Assembly: GCF_918797505.1 (NCBI RefSeq)
Contig: NC_092800.1
Span: 8,582,631-8,646,630 of the forward strand
Source: Bemisia tabaci
Taxonomy: Eukaryota; Arthropoda; Insecta; Hemiptera; Aleyrodidae
DNA: 64,000 nucleotides
Direction: 5' to 3'
Shown here: positions 45,568 through 56,640 of the stretch, piece after piece
Layout of the letters: every line of letters begins with the position of its first letter
How positions within the stretch are numbered: the stretch's first letter is position 1
Translations under genes and position numbers: made by a program
Notes under the pieces: model-generated
Seen by the model: the letters and a program-made list of their open reading frames with translations, nothing else
Databases searched by the model: none
Told to the model about the DNA's origin: nothing

Positions 45568-45930
45568 AATCTAATCATACATTTTTTGTCTCGTAAAACG
45601 CAGACTTCAGTGGGTATATTTTTAATTAATTTAGGTTTGTTCGCGTCCATGTGGGGGAGAATAAACCTTTCACGAGAAATGGAAAGTCCGAAGAAATAGC
45701 TTCTTCGAAAGGAAAAAGGAAAAGCCGAAAGAGTGCGTGTCTATGAATAAAATTTCGCCAGCACCTTTTATGTATAACGACGCGTGGTGCGCTATACGCT
45801 ATGCACTGTGAGGGCTATGAAAGTCAAAACGCCTTCTAATTTGGGATATGCAACCCGCACATCCATCGAGTACGAATAGTTGTATGCACGCGCCTTCCAT
45901 TTTTTGCGCTTATAAAACGGATTATGTAGT
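45568..45930 (+). repeat. Family N repeat, long copy
   Basis: CTAATCATACATTTTTTGTC, CGCAGACTTCAGTGGGTATA, then the core CGAGTACGAATAGTTGTATG and GCGCCTTCC. Confidence 0.75.
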
Positions 45931-46208
45931 AATTGACATCGAAGACCTTATAGTTTGTGCTGCACACAAACCATTGGTTGAACCACACAAAATGTCGGTT
46001 ATTTTTTCTTATTGTGTAGTCGGCATCTCTGCAGCTGGCGATCTTTCATTTGAAAAAAGAAAGCAAGAAAGACGCAAAGGAAAGGTATGAAATAAACCCG
46101 ACCGTTTTCGAGGACGTATGTGCTGACGGCAAATCCTTCGAGTTTCACAATTTATCGATATGAACAACAAAAACAGTATCGAGACTTCGCAGTGTTGTTA
46201 CAAGACGA
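45931..46208 (+). other. Possible coding exon, unknown
   Basis: A frame continuing from N to 46090 reads DIEDLIVCAAHKPLVEPHK, then a basic tail (EKRKQERRKGK) at an AAG/GTATGA donor-like site. No acceptor with a pyrimidine tract was found. Speculative. Confidence 0.15.
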
Positions 46209-46440
46209 GACCAATTTTATTTACAACACCCCGAAGAGCTTCTCGCATTCAATTCTCAGCGGATAAGACGCTTCAGAGTTGCTGCAAATATTGATTAAAG
46301 CAAGAAACGCTCGTTCGCGAATGAAGATGTGTTCCGTGCCATTGAAATTTCGCAGCGTTGGTATGGACGGTGACCAATTTTATTTACAACACCCCTAGTA
46401 GCCTCTCGCATTCAATTTATAGTGGAAAGTGCGCTTTGGA
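46209..46440 (+). repeat. 163-bp direct duplication
   Basis: GACCAATTTTATTTACAACA starts at 46209 and 46372, each followed by TCTCGCATTCAATT. Confidence 0.75.
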
Positions 46441-46609
46441 GCTATGCTAGTGTAGCATGGCGACTAGAAGTATTTAACTGTATCGACGCTCGATCTTACC
46501 CTGATTTTTGAAGGCAAATCATTTCCGAACTTCGAAGGGGTTTCTCTCGCTCTTCTCTAGATTTCTTGAGGAGAAGCTCCCCCCCCCCCTCCTTCCCTAG
46601 AGATTTAAA

Positions 46610-46690
46610 GCAACTTAGATAACGTGGACCACCAATCGTATGAAGAAAAATGGTCCTGGGTTCGACTCCCTTCTCTTGCCCGCTTTTCCT
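46610..46690 (+). other. tRNA-like sequence with a perfect B box
   Basis: GGTTCGACTCC at 46659-46669 fits the Pol III B-box consensus. A weak A-box-like stretch lies about 40 nt upstream. The T-arm stem has only three clear pairs (GGG/CCC). Best read as a tRNA pseudogene or SINE head rather than a working tRNA. Confidence 0.35.
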
Positions 46691-46979
46691 CACGTAACTT
46701 AATCAGATACTGGTGAAGGTACTAGTTTACCTTCTGTACTCCATCGAACCCAGTTTCCTCTCTCAATTTCATTTGTAATGACGATTAATAAAAGGGTCAA
46801 AGTTTTGATCAAGTCGGTTTTTATATACATCGACCATTTTTCAACCACGAGCGACTCTACTTTGCATTATTAAGGTTTAAATCAAAACATGGTATTAAAA
46901 TTCAAACAGCGCGGGGAAAAAATCAAGTATTGTGTTTCATGATGAAGATTGACCAGATTTATAAATTCGTTTTTCCCGT

Positions 46980-47638
46980 AGGATGAATCTTTCAAATTAT
47001 ACCAGGGAATGTGCCCCCTGGCCTTTTTGCGGCGCAACCCCTCGCCTCTGTAATCGTAAAATCCCTAAAACTGCCCTATAAAAATTTAAATTGGTTAATG
47101 TATGCAATTAAAATTTTGAAAATCATCAGTTTTTCTCAACTAACAATTTTAATAAAATAAAAAAAAAACAGTTGCAGTTGCAGTGTACTGATCTTCAGCA
47201 AAATTTATAATATTCAAAATTATAATTGAATTTACCAATTTAAATTTTATCGAGGAAGTTTTCAAACTTATACCTAAATTTACAATTAGGCACAGAGGCG
47301 CAAAGCGTCTGAGGGAGCGAAGCGGCCAGGGGACGCACCCCCCCCCCCAATTTTATTTAAAAGTAGAACAACTTAATTTGGGGAAAAGGCTGCAAAAAAA
47401 GAACAAAGGATAAACAAAACCCAGTCTCGGTCTCACAATAACAGCGTAGCGACGGCTCGCCTCTATTTTTAATTTATTTTCCGGTTGAAAATGAAATTGT
47501 AACTATTTTGAAACGTTCCGGGTTTTGTTCATCCTATGTCCTTTTTTTGCAGCCTTTTCCCCAAATTAAGTTGTTCTTTTACTATGTGTATTTTGGCTGT
47601 TTAAGTTGTTTTTCATTTATTTAAAAGATTCATCCTAA
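46980..47638. repeat. 0.66-kb inverted-repeat element
   Basis: GGATGAATCTTTCAAATT at the left pairs with TTTAAAAGATTCATCC at the right. Inner arms ACTTAATTTGGGGAAAAGGC/GCCTTTTCCCCAAATTAAGT. A second inner pairing involves GCCTCTGTAAT/ATTAGGCACAGAGGC. Confidence 0.65.
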
Positions 47639-47689
47639 ACATTAACCGTTCACTCGCGGAAAAACACCCATCCGGGAAATTTCGCAACT

Positions 47690-48190
47690 TTTCCGATATG
47701 AGGACAGTGACCAATTTGATTTACCGCCGCCCGGCGGCGAAAGGGGCGGCTCCCGGGTCCGGGGGGCGCCCGGGGGCCCGGCGGGGTTAAAAATATCGGT
47801 TTCGAAGGTCTCCGGCGGGGAGCCCGCTCCGAGTCACCCCTGACATTTAGACCGAACGCGAACGGGGTGTTGGCTGGCGAAGGGGTGGCGAAACGGGGGA
47901 AGCTCCCCCCTCCCCCCCACCCTCCCTCCCCCCACGGCGACGCATCCGCAAGCCTTGCTCCATTTGTGTCCTGCGAGACGGGCTCAGTTCTCTCCGGCCC
48001 CGAAACGATCGCGGTACCGTCCCCCGCTCCGATCCAGACTGTGAGCTTTCGAGTCGAGTCGCGACCATGAGGCCCTCGGTGCGGGCGTTTTCCGCTAAGT
48101 GTTGAGGATAAGTCGGATCCCGGCCTCGCGCCCTGGATTAGTTCACACCCGCCGCAGATTGCCACGCTTTCCCGCTCGTTTCTCCCCTGT
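47690..48190. other. CpG-rich island
   Basis: Strongly GC-rich with many CpG. It abuts the satellite. A 229-codon minus-strand frame spans it, but about its first 38 codons are satellite sequence and the rest is R/P/G-rich, so it is not called a gene. Could be a promoter island. Confidence 0.45.
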
Positions 48191-48199
48191 GATAATGTA

Positions 48200-50870
48200 A
48201 GTTCTCCACCCCCGCCTCCGAATTTACGCTTGGGTTTTGGAAATGTGTCATGTTTACATCTGGTCAGGTTTTCTCGAATGAGTGCAGTTAGAGGTAAATT
48301 TTCATCGGATGTGAACGAACGTTGAGATCTCGGACACACTTTTTATGATAATGTAATTTTAATTCGCTCCCCCTAAAGTTTTATGCGTAGAAGCTTATGA
48401 AACGTGTCATTCATGTTTACACCTTCCTCCGAATTTACGCTTGGTTTTTGGAAATGTGTCATGTTTACATCTGGTCAGGTTTTCTCGAATGAGTGCTTTT
48501 TATCAAACTGCTTAAGGTTTTATCAAATGAATGCAGTTTGAGGTAAATCTGTACCGGGGGTAAACAAACGTTGGGATCTTTACCACATTTTGTACGATGT
48601 AAGTTTCATTCGCTCCTCCATGAGTTTGTGCGTGTGGAAGATTTTACGATAATATGAAATGTGTCGTGTTTACATCTGCTTGGATTTTAATCAAGCTAAC
48701 GCAGTCTTAGGTGAATCTGCACCGACAATACACAATAATTGAGATCATCAACGTATATTGTTTAAGTGAAGGTGTCATTGAAGGAAATGTGTCATGTTTA
48801 CATCTGGTCAGGTTTTCTCGAATGAGTGCAGTTAGAGGTACATTTTCATCGGATGTAAAGGAACGTTGAGATCTCGGACACACTTTTTATGATAATGTAA
48901 GTGTTATTCGCTCCCCCGAAAGTTTTATCCGTACAAGGTTATAAAATGTGTCATTCATGTTTACACCTTCCTCCGAATTTACGCTTGGTTTTTGGAAATG
49001 TGTCATGTTTACATCTGGTCAGGGTTTCGCGAATGAGTGCAGTTAGAGGTAAATTTGCGTCGGATGTGAACGAACGTTGAGATCTCGGACACACATTTTA
49101 TGATAAAGTAAGTTTTACCCCCTCCTCCGAATTCACGCTTGGTTTTTGGATTTGTGTCATGTTTACATCGCTGGGCAGGTTTTCTCGAATTAATGCAGTT
49201 AAAGCTAAATCCACACCGGAGGTAAACGAACACTGAAATCTCGGACACACTTTAAGTGTTATTCGCTCCCCCGAAAGTTTTATGCGTACAAAGTTATAAA
49301 ATGTGTCATGTTTACATCTGCCTAGGTTTTTTCTTATCAAACCAACGGTTTTTAAGGTGAATCTGCACTGAAAGTTAACGAACATTGATATGTCGAGCAC
49401 ATTTCGTATTATGCAAGTTTCATTCGCTCCTCCGAATTTACGCTTGAGTTCTTAAAAATGTGTCATGTTTAAATCGTGTTTTCATCTGCTTAAGTTTCTT
49501 GTCAAGCAAACGCAGTTTTAGGTGAATCTGCACCTGAAGTTCGAACTTGCAGATCTCGAGCACATCTTGTACGATGAACATGTTGATTTTGTGCGATTTC
49601 ATTAGCTCTCCCGAATGGATGCCAAAGGTTTGGAAAATGTGTCATGTTTACATCTGGTCAGGTTTTCTCGAATGAATGCAGTTTGAGTTTATTTCACCGG
49701 ACATCGAGATCTTCAACACATTTTGTCAAAATGTGAGTTTCATTTGCTCTTCCGAGAGTTTTTGCTTGCGAAAAGTTTCACAAGGTTATAAAATGTGTCG
49801 TGTTTACATCTGCTTAGGTTTTAATCAATCTGCTCAAGATTTTATCAAACGAATGCAATTTGAAGTAAATCTGGTAAGCCTCGAGGTTTATGCTCGTGAG
49901 GTAAATCTGATAAACCTTGAGGTTTATGCGTGTGGAAGGTTTTACAAGGTTATGATATGTATCGTGTTTATACCTGTTCAGGTCTTTACTAACCTAACGC
50001 AGTTTTAGGTGAATCTGCACTGAAAGTAAACGAATATTTAGATCTCGAACACATTTTGTACGATGTAAGTTCCATTCACTCTTACGAATTGATGCTGAAG
50101 GTTTTAAAAATGTGTCCTGTTAACATCTGGTCCGGTTTTCTCGAATGAATGCAGTTTGAGTTGATTTCACCGGACATTGAGGTCTCCAACACATTTTGTT
50201 AGAATGTGAGTCTCTCTCACGCCCCCGAGAGTTTTAGAGTGTGGAAGGCCTCACAAGGTTATAAAATGTGTCGTGTTGATATCTGTTTAGGTTTTTATCA
50301 ATCTGCTTAAGGTTTTATCAAATGAATGCAGTTTGAGGTAAATCCGTACCGGAGGTAAACAATCATTGCGATCTTCACCACATTTTGTACGATGTAAGTT
50401 TCATTCGCTCCTCCAAGAGTTTGTGCGTGTGAAAGATTTTACAAGAATATGAAATGTGTCGTGTTTACATCTGCTTGGATTTTAATCAAATTAACGCAGT
50501 TTCAGGTGAATCTGCACCGACAGTAAACAATCATCGAGATCTTCAACACATATTGTTTAAATGAAGGTGTCATTTGCTCCTCCGAGAGTCTATGCGTGTG
50601 GAAGATTTTATGAGGTTATAAACTGTGTCTTGTTTACATCTGCTTAGGTTTTTATCAAACTAACTCAGTTTTAGGTGAATCTGCATCGATAGTAAACGAA
50701 CATTGAGATCTGAAGCACATGCATTTTGTACGATGTAAGTTTCATTTGCTACTTCAAATTAATGATGAAGGTTTTCAAAATGTTTCATGTCTGCATCCGC
50801 TCAGGTCCTCGAATGAATGCAGTTTGAGGTGAATCTGCACCGGAAGTAAACACATGTTAGAGTAATCAGT
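48200..50870 (+). repeat. Satellite of about 17 units (~150-165 bp)
   Basis: AAATGTGTCATGTTTACATC and close variants mark units at about 48241, 48460, 48657, 48786, 48996, 49151, 49300, 49458, 49636, 49788, 49956, 50107, 50262, 50452, 50622 and 50776, with an irregular CGTGTCATTCATG variant near 48405 and 48944. Each also has GGTGAATCTGCACCG-like and CATTCGCTCCTCCGA-like words. Higher-order arrangement: TGGTCAGG and TGCTTAGG subtypes alternate in blocks. Confidence 0.9.
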
Positions 50871-51105
50871 GCGTTGTCTGATGCACTCACGTGCAGATAA
50901 ATCTGTGACTTATTTGGACTCGAGTCGGATAGGCAACTAAACCAACGTCGTGACGAAGCGTTGAGTATCACATAAAAATGAAGGAGTTCCAATTCATGAT
51001 CGTTTGATCGTACTGTCAAAACCGTCATCGGTAAAACCTTCGCTGCACCCATGCAATATTTTACAATTTGCCATGACAAGACCTTAGCCGCTTACAAATT
51101 GCTGG

Positions 51106-51334
51106 CACTTGAAAAAAAAAAACACATTGGATCTAGAGTCCAGACTCTTAAAAACATTGACAAGAAAAAATACTCTTGATTCAATCAGATTTAAGCTTAA
51201 ATCAAGAACCAAGCCTCTTAATTTGAGCGGATTTCCTTTTGATTTATGCTTAAATCTGATTGAATCAAGAGTATTTTTCTTGTCAATGTTTTCAAGAGTC
51301 TGGACTCTAGATCCAATGTGTTTTTTTTCCAGTG
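51106..51334. mobile_element. Family I palindromic element
   Basis: CACTTGAAAAAAAAAACACA to TGTGTTTTTTTTCCAGTG. Flanks GG and AG, the only one of five copies without matching 2-bp flanks. Confidence 0.8.
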
Positions 51335-51943
51335 AGTGATTGCAAATTGACTGCTATATTTACATAAGGTGAATTAAATCGTATGACTGCGATGCTTTGT
51401 TTCATTTTATAAAATATGTTTTAGCTATATATTCAGCGCAAATTAATCAAGTTCTTTCTTGAAGAAAAATTAATAAAATTAAGGAGCCGGCCATGAAATG
51501 ATCAGCAAAATTTAACGTTGGAATCAAAATCAAATATTCATCCATACGCATTTGATTCTTTTTCGTGAGTTTAATTCCCCTCTCTAGCATTGTAAGGAGG
51601 CACGACTTCTTCAAGGATAAGTTTAATCATTTTTTCATCTAAATAGGGGTTGTCAATTAACTGAAAGGCACTGTTTAACAATAATTACCATTGGAAATTG
51701 TTGTTTTACTGCCATATTACATCTAATCGATCAAAACCAAATAAAAAGAAAACGATTGTCCACCACAATTGTCATGTTGGGCGAACTAATTTCTCATTTC
51801 TAACAGCGTAGTTGAGTTTAAGTCTCGAAAATGCGTCGAACTTAATCCAACCAAAGTGGTGAAGGAATGATGAGATGATCTCTTTTTAATCGCTCTTAAA
51901 GCGCGATACTTCAACCACATTCCGAATCGTAACGGAGATTCGA
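51335..51943. other. Unassigned intergenic DNA
   Basis: No gene or repeat family was recognised. Confidence 0.5.
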
Positions 51944-52108
51944 CAGTGGCGTGGCGTGAATTGCGATATATCGATTGATCTGCCATTTAAACCCATGGAA
52001 AAGGATCGATAAACAGGGTGTTTGCAGCGAACACCTTAATAATCGATTCTTTACCATAGGTTTAAATGACATAACAATCGATACATCGCAAATCACGCCA
52101 CGCCACTG
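51944..52108. mobile_element. Family E hAT-type MITE, perfect 8-bp duplication
   Basis: CAGTGGCGTGGCGTG to CACGCCACGCCACTG with AGATTCGA on both sides. Confidence 0.9.
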
Positions 52109-52904
52109 AGATTCGAGATTACCCAAATTAATGCCCACTAAAATTTTACGCTACATCCCTAGGATGATCGGCTTATCAGAAGTTTAGATCCGCAGTGTAA
52201 GTGAGCTGTGCTTTTAGGGCTCGCCGTAGCGTAAAATACCGTGGGAACTATCATAATTACGTCCAACTCCGAGACGTAACAAAGATTTATAAGGGCGGGC
52301 TAATTAACCCCGAGTCTCTCTTTGCAGTGCGCGGAATCTAATTTTAGGGAGAGAATTTCGGCTGTGAGCGCCGTGCGGGAAATGAGAGCAACATCAAAAG
52401 TCCTTGCCTTATGGCTTTACCAAAAACCACATGGGAGTGGTAGTTCTAATCCATGCACCCGTGCTCTCGCGTGAGCTGCATGCTCAGGGAAGATTGTTTT
52501 GTGCCCTGAAACGAAAATGATTTAGAGTTGGAAGAGGGAGGGTGTAGGATTTACGCAGTGGCGTGGTCAACATGTGCACTGTGGAGGCTATGTTTCCTTC
52601 CCAAAGAAAGAAAAAGAAAAGAGAATGAATAATTAATTATGATTACATCAAGTATGTAGTATGTCAATTCGTAGTTTTCTCCGCGAAAGAACGCGAGTAC
52701 ATTTCAGTGTTGCTAAATTTCCCTTGAAAATTGCATTTACCAGGGGAATCTCGGGCATTAGTAACTGAAATTGTCACTGATTTCTCCTCTGATCTCGTGC
52801 ACAATTTTGGACAAGAATTGCACCGGTATACCTTTTTTTAAAAATATTGAATTGTTTGAGTCAATTTTGCTACCTTAGAATGGAATCCGATCCTTTAGAA
52901 TTTC
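52109..52904. other. Unassigned intergenic DNA
   Basis: No gene or known family was recognised. Confidence 0.5.
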
Positions 52905-53003
52905 AAGCGATGATGTTGGTTAGGTCTCCTCTCAAAAAGTAAAATGGTAGCGGAGATTTTGAAACACCGCAACCGAGATACGCATTTTTGCAGTTTCGCC
53001 GTC
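52905..53003. mobile_element. Family S fragment (right half)
   Basis: TAGCGGAGATTTTGAAACAC then CGCAACCGAGATACGCATTTTTGCAG. Confidence 0.55.
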
Positions 53004-53020
53004 GACATGATGTTATTCAG

Positions 53021-53490
53021 GGTTGCCACAGTCAGGGAAAACCGGGAAATGTCAGGAAAAATTTGTTAAATCACCTTCATTTGCTTTCTAGAGGTTTCGA
53101 ACTACAAATTCTGTCTGAAAACTATTTTCAATTATGTCTTTTTAACCATCCGTCATATCTTTAATTGTCAGGGAATTCCACCAAAACGTGTCAGGGAAAT
53201 CAGGGAAATGTCAGAGAATTTCATATTCTAAATTCTGTGGCAACCTTGGTTATTACGTGAAATTTTACATATAATACTCGGCTGGATCAAAAATCCCCAT
53301 TTTTTACAGGAACGTCGGAAATTTCACACGGAAGCATCAGGGAAATGTCAGGGAATTTCATTTTCTAAATTCTGTGGCAACCCTGGTTATTACGTGAAAT
53401 TTTACATATGATACTCGGCTGGATCAAAAATCCCGTATTCTTACAGGAACGTCGGAAATTTCATACGGAAGCATTCCCTAGTGTTGGATT
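53021..53490 (+). repeat. O repeats with 137-bp tandem duplication
   Basis: GGTTATTACGTGAAATTTTA begins at 53248 and 53385; each is followed by TACTCGGCTGGATCAAAAAT and AACGTCGGAAATTTCA. O words (GTCAGGGAAAACCGGG) precede and separate them. Confidence 0.75.
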
Positions 53491-53937
53491 CCAGTACACA
53501 TTTCTTCGTGCCCAGAGAGATAACAGGTATGCATCGAAGGGAGCGAGGTCAGGGAAGGGGGGGGGGGGATGCCACGATCGCTTTGCAGACCGAGTCATGT
53601 GCGCGACAAAGAACCTGATAAATTCCTCCTGTCTCCGCACGGACAGAAAAAGTTTAATAGAAGTTGGGAAGAAGGAGGAAGCGTTCGGAACTGGGGTACG
53701 TTGAATAATTCCCGCGGAAGAACAAAAAACGGAGGAGGAGGAAGTCTGGAGTCTCGGGAGCTGACGTCATCAATCAAAGGACGACACGGTAACAATGACT
53801 CCAGTGAGCAACAGTATCGAACAAATATTCGTCCTCGGGAGATTATAGTCGAAGGGTGGCGGTGGGTGCGAACTTTTTTATTCCGGGTCGGCTTCCTCGG
53901 GGCTTTCTCCCGCCGGGATTTCTTACCGAGCCCTGCA

Positions 53938-54066
53938 GCAGCGGGCTGATTGTTGAACTTGATAGACAAAGCGATAGACAAAGAAGACGAAAGGGATTTG
54001 GAGGGATCCTATCGGTGGAAGCGGGTGGTTGCAATGGACAAAGGAGATAGGTAATAGACTATGCAA
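53938..54066. mobile_element. Family F MITE, left part only
   Basis: AGCGGGCTGATTGTTGAACT with GATAGACAAAGCGATAGACA and GGTGGAAGCGGGTGGTTGCA, then broken off after AATAGACTATG. Confidence 0.75.
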
Positions 54067-54165
54067 TCCTACCTCGCACCTTGTTTTAGGCGTAATGAAT
54101 CGGCACTTTCATCGTGATTGCAAGCCTGTTCTTTCGCACAAAATTTTCGCAACCGAAAGCGAATC

Positions 54166-54476
54166 AGCGGGCTGATTATTGAAACGACAGACACAGCGAT
54201 AGACAAAGAAGACAAAAGGGATTTGGAGGGATCCTATCGGTGGAAGCGGGTGGTTGCCATGGACAAATGGGGTAGGTAATAGACTAACTATCGGCAACCC
54301 ACGAGAGATCCTAGTTAGTCCTTCTTTTACCCCTACAGTCTATGAGCCACCCATTTCAATCAATAGGACCCCTTCATATCCTTTTTGTCTACTTTGTCTA
54401 TCGCTGTGTCTATCAATTTCGAAAATCGATAGACAAAGCAATACCTGAAGAAGACTTAAGGAACATGGAGCGATTC
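54166..54476. mobile_element. Family F MITE plus partial second copy
   Basis: GCGGGCTGATTATTGAAACG to GTGTCTATCAATTTCGAAAA, followed by ATCGATAGACAAAGC of another partial F. Confidence 0.75.
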
Positions 54477-54636
54477 TCGGAAGCTGACTTCATCAATCAA
54501 AGGACGACACGGTAACAATGACTCCGGAGAGCAACAGTATCGAACAAATATTCGTCCTCGGAAGATTATAGTCAAAGGGTGGCGGTGGGTGCGAACTTTT
54601 TTATTCCGGGTCGGCTTCCTCGGGGCTTCTCCCGCC

Positions 54637-54712
54637 GGAACGGACCACTAGACAAGGTACGAATTTAAGCATTCCGATACATGTTTCTTAACCAAAATTT
54701 CTTAACCAAAAA
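54637..54712. mobile_element. Family D fragment (left end)
   Basis: CGGACCACTAGACAAGGTACG and about 50 bp more of the D left end. Confidence 0.7.
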
Positions 54713-54846
54713 TTGCATTTTCCGAAGAACATCTTGGGCATTTATAACTGGGAATTTGACAGCGTTTTCATTTGATTCCATGCCAAAATTAGAAGCATTT
54801 GGTACGAATATTGCGCAGGCACAATGCTACATCTTTGCCAAAAATG

Positions 54847-55408
54847 GAATGGACCACTAGACAAGATACGAATTTAAGCATTCTGATACATGTTTCTTAA
54901 CCAAAATTTCACTTAGAACACGACTCGCGCTATGAAAATTACTAAAACCAACTCCTAACGAAGATATTCACGTTTTTATTTCACATTGGTTACGCGGAAT
55001 TTGAACTGCCCGCTCACAAGAAACTCAAAGCTCCACGTGAGTCAAATCGCGCACTACAACGGTTTCAACAAGCTTCTCAATCGAGCAATGTTCATTTCTC
55101 ATCATGTGTTGTTCAAACTATAAGCAATTTGCTGTAGCTGAGCTAAAGCGTCAAGATTGAGGTTGCCAGATTTTTATATCGCAGAGACTGTCATGATAAT
55201 GTTTAGCGCGCGATGTGAATCACGTAGAGCATTGAGTTTTCATGAGTGAGTGGTTTGATTTCACGCTTCAAGAATCATTAAATATCTTCGTAAGGAGTTA
55301 ATTTCGGTAATTTTTAATGTGCGTATCGTGTTCTACGTGAAATTTTGGTTAAGGTACATGTATCAGAATGCTGAAACTCGTACCTTGTCCAGTGGAGTGG
55401 TCCATTCC
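54847..55408. mobile_element. Family D element, complete
   Basis: GGAATGGACCACTAGACAAG to TGGAGTGGTCCATTC. Collinear with the copy at 8514. Confidence 0.85.
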
Positions 55409-55675
55409 GACAATTTTCGAATTTCGTCACTGAAAGGCACCTAAAAAGTACTGAATTTTTTTGACAGGTACTGAAAAAGTGCTCTTGATTAAAGTATTTA
55501 TTATTTGCCAGCCATCATCAGTAGACACCCTTTATGTGACACAAGAATCCCGATATGGGATATGGGAAGTTGGCACTTTGGCAGTTTCGAAAACGTCTTC
55601 AATTGTGGCGTGATACCTCACGCATTCCGGAGAGTACGAATAGTTGTATCATGCGCCTTAGCAATGCGATCCTGC
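55409..55675 (+). repeat. H right half and G fragment, as at 9071-9310
   Basis: CGACAATTTTCGAATTTCGT, TAGACACCC, then TTCAATTGTGGCGTGATACC and AGTACGAATAGTTGTATCAT. Same order as downstream of D at 8514-9070. Confidence 0.8.
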
Positions 55676-56640
55676 AGTCAGTTGTTTATAATTTTCTTCT
55701 TCAGTCTATGAAAACCACTCACTTCAACCAATAGGATCGCTCAATACTCCCTATGTCTTCTTTGTCTATCACTTTCTCTATCAATTTCTATGATCGGCCT
55801 GCAGGGTTGTCACAGAATTGAAGTAATTAAACTCCCTGTTTTCCCTGACAACTGTACAAACGCCATATTGTGAAAAAGACATAGTCAGAAAAAATATAAA
55901 GGCAAATGTGATATGGAGGGATCCTATTGGTGGAAGCGGGTGGTTGCAATGGACAAAGGAGGTAGGTAATAGACTAACTAACGGCAACCCACAAGAGACC
56001 CTTTAGTCACTCCTTCGTTTACCCCGATAGTATATGAGCCACCCATTTAAACGAATAAGACCACGCCATATCCCTTTTGTCTTTTTTTATCTATAACTTT
56101 GTCTATCAGGCTGATTGTTGAAATTGATAGACAAAGCTATAGACAAAGAAGACAAAAGGGATTTGGAGGGATCCTATTGGTGGAAGCATGTGGTTGCAAT
56201 GGAGAAAGGAGGTAGGCAATAGACTAACTAACGGCAACCGACAAGAGACCCTTTAGTTAGTCCTTCGTTTACCCCGATGGTATATGAACCACCCATTTCA
56301 ACCAATAGGACCCCTCAATATCCTTTTTGTCTACTTTGTCTATCGCTGTGTCTATCAATTTCGAAAATCGATTGACAAAACTATACCTGAAGAAGACTTA
56401 AGGAACATGGAGCGATTCTATTGGTTGAAATAGGTAGTTCCTATAGACTAAGGGGGAAAATACTACACGAAATACGATGGAATAACTACACGGTCTTTCG
56501 TGGGTTGCCGTCATGCTAGTCCTTTACTTCCCTTCTTTGTTCATTCGAACCACCCGCTTCCACCAATAGGATCGCTTCATTTTCCCGTCGTCTTCTTTGT
56601 CTATCGCGTTGTCTATCAATTTCAATAACCAGCCGGCTGT
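55676..56640. repeat. Cluster of four partial or complete F elements
   Basis: CTATCAATTTC- and GAAATTGATAGAC-type ends recur at about 55787, 56120, 56353 and 56613. ACGGCAACCCACAAGAGACC and ACGGCAACCGACAAGAGACC mark two tandem centres (about 55980 and 56233), a third centre being GGGTTGCCGTCATGC at about 56503. Confidence 0.75.

Larger units (their letters stand above)
53756..54636 (+). repeat. Segmental duplication (two ~162-bp copies flanking F elements)
   Basis: TGAC(G/T)TCATCAATCAAAGG through TTCTTCCTCGGGG...CCGCCGG-like sequence occurs at 53756-53917 and 54477-54636, at high identity, 720 bp apart and in the same orientation. Confidence 0.8.

Noticed and set aside
47650..48339. 229-codon minus-strand open frame
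   Set aside because: Its start lies in satellite units that are open in the same way elsewhere, and the rest is low-complexity R/P/G encoded by a CpG-rich block. No domain was recognised.
48200..50870. CRISPR-like array
   Set aside because: Unit length is about 150-165 bp without short identical repeats and unique spacers, and the context is eukaryotic; it is a satellite.
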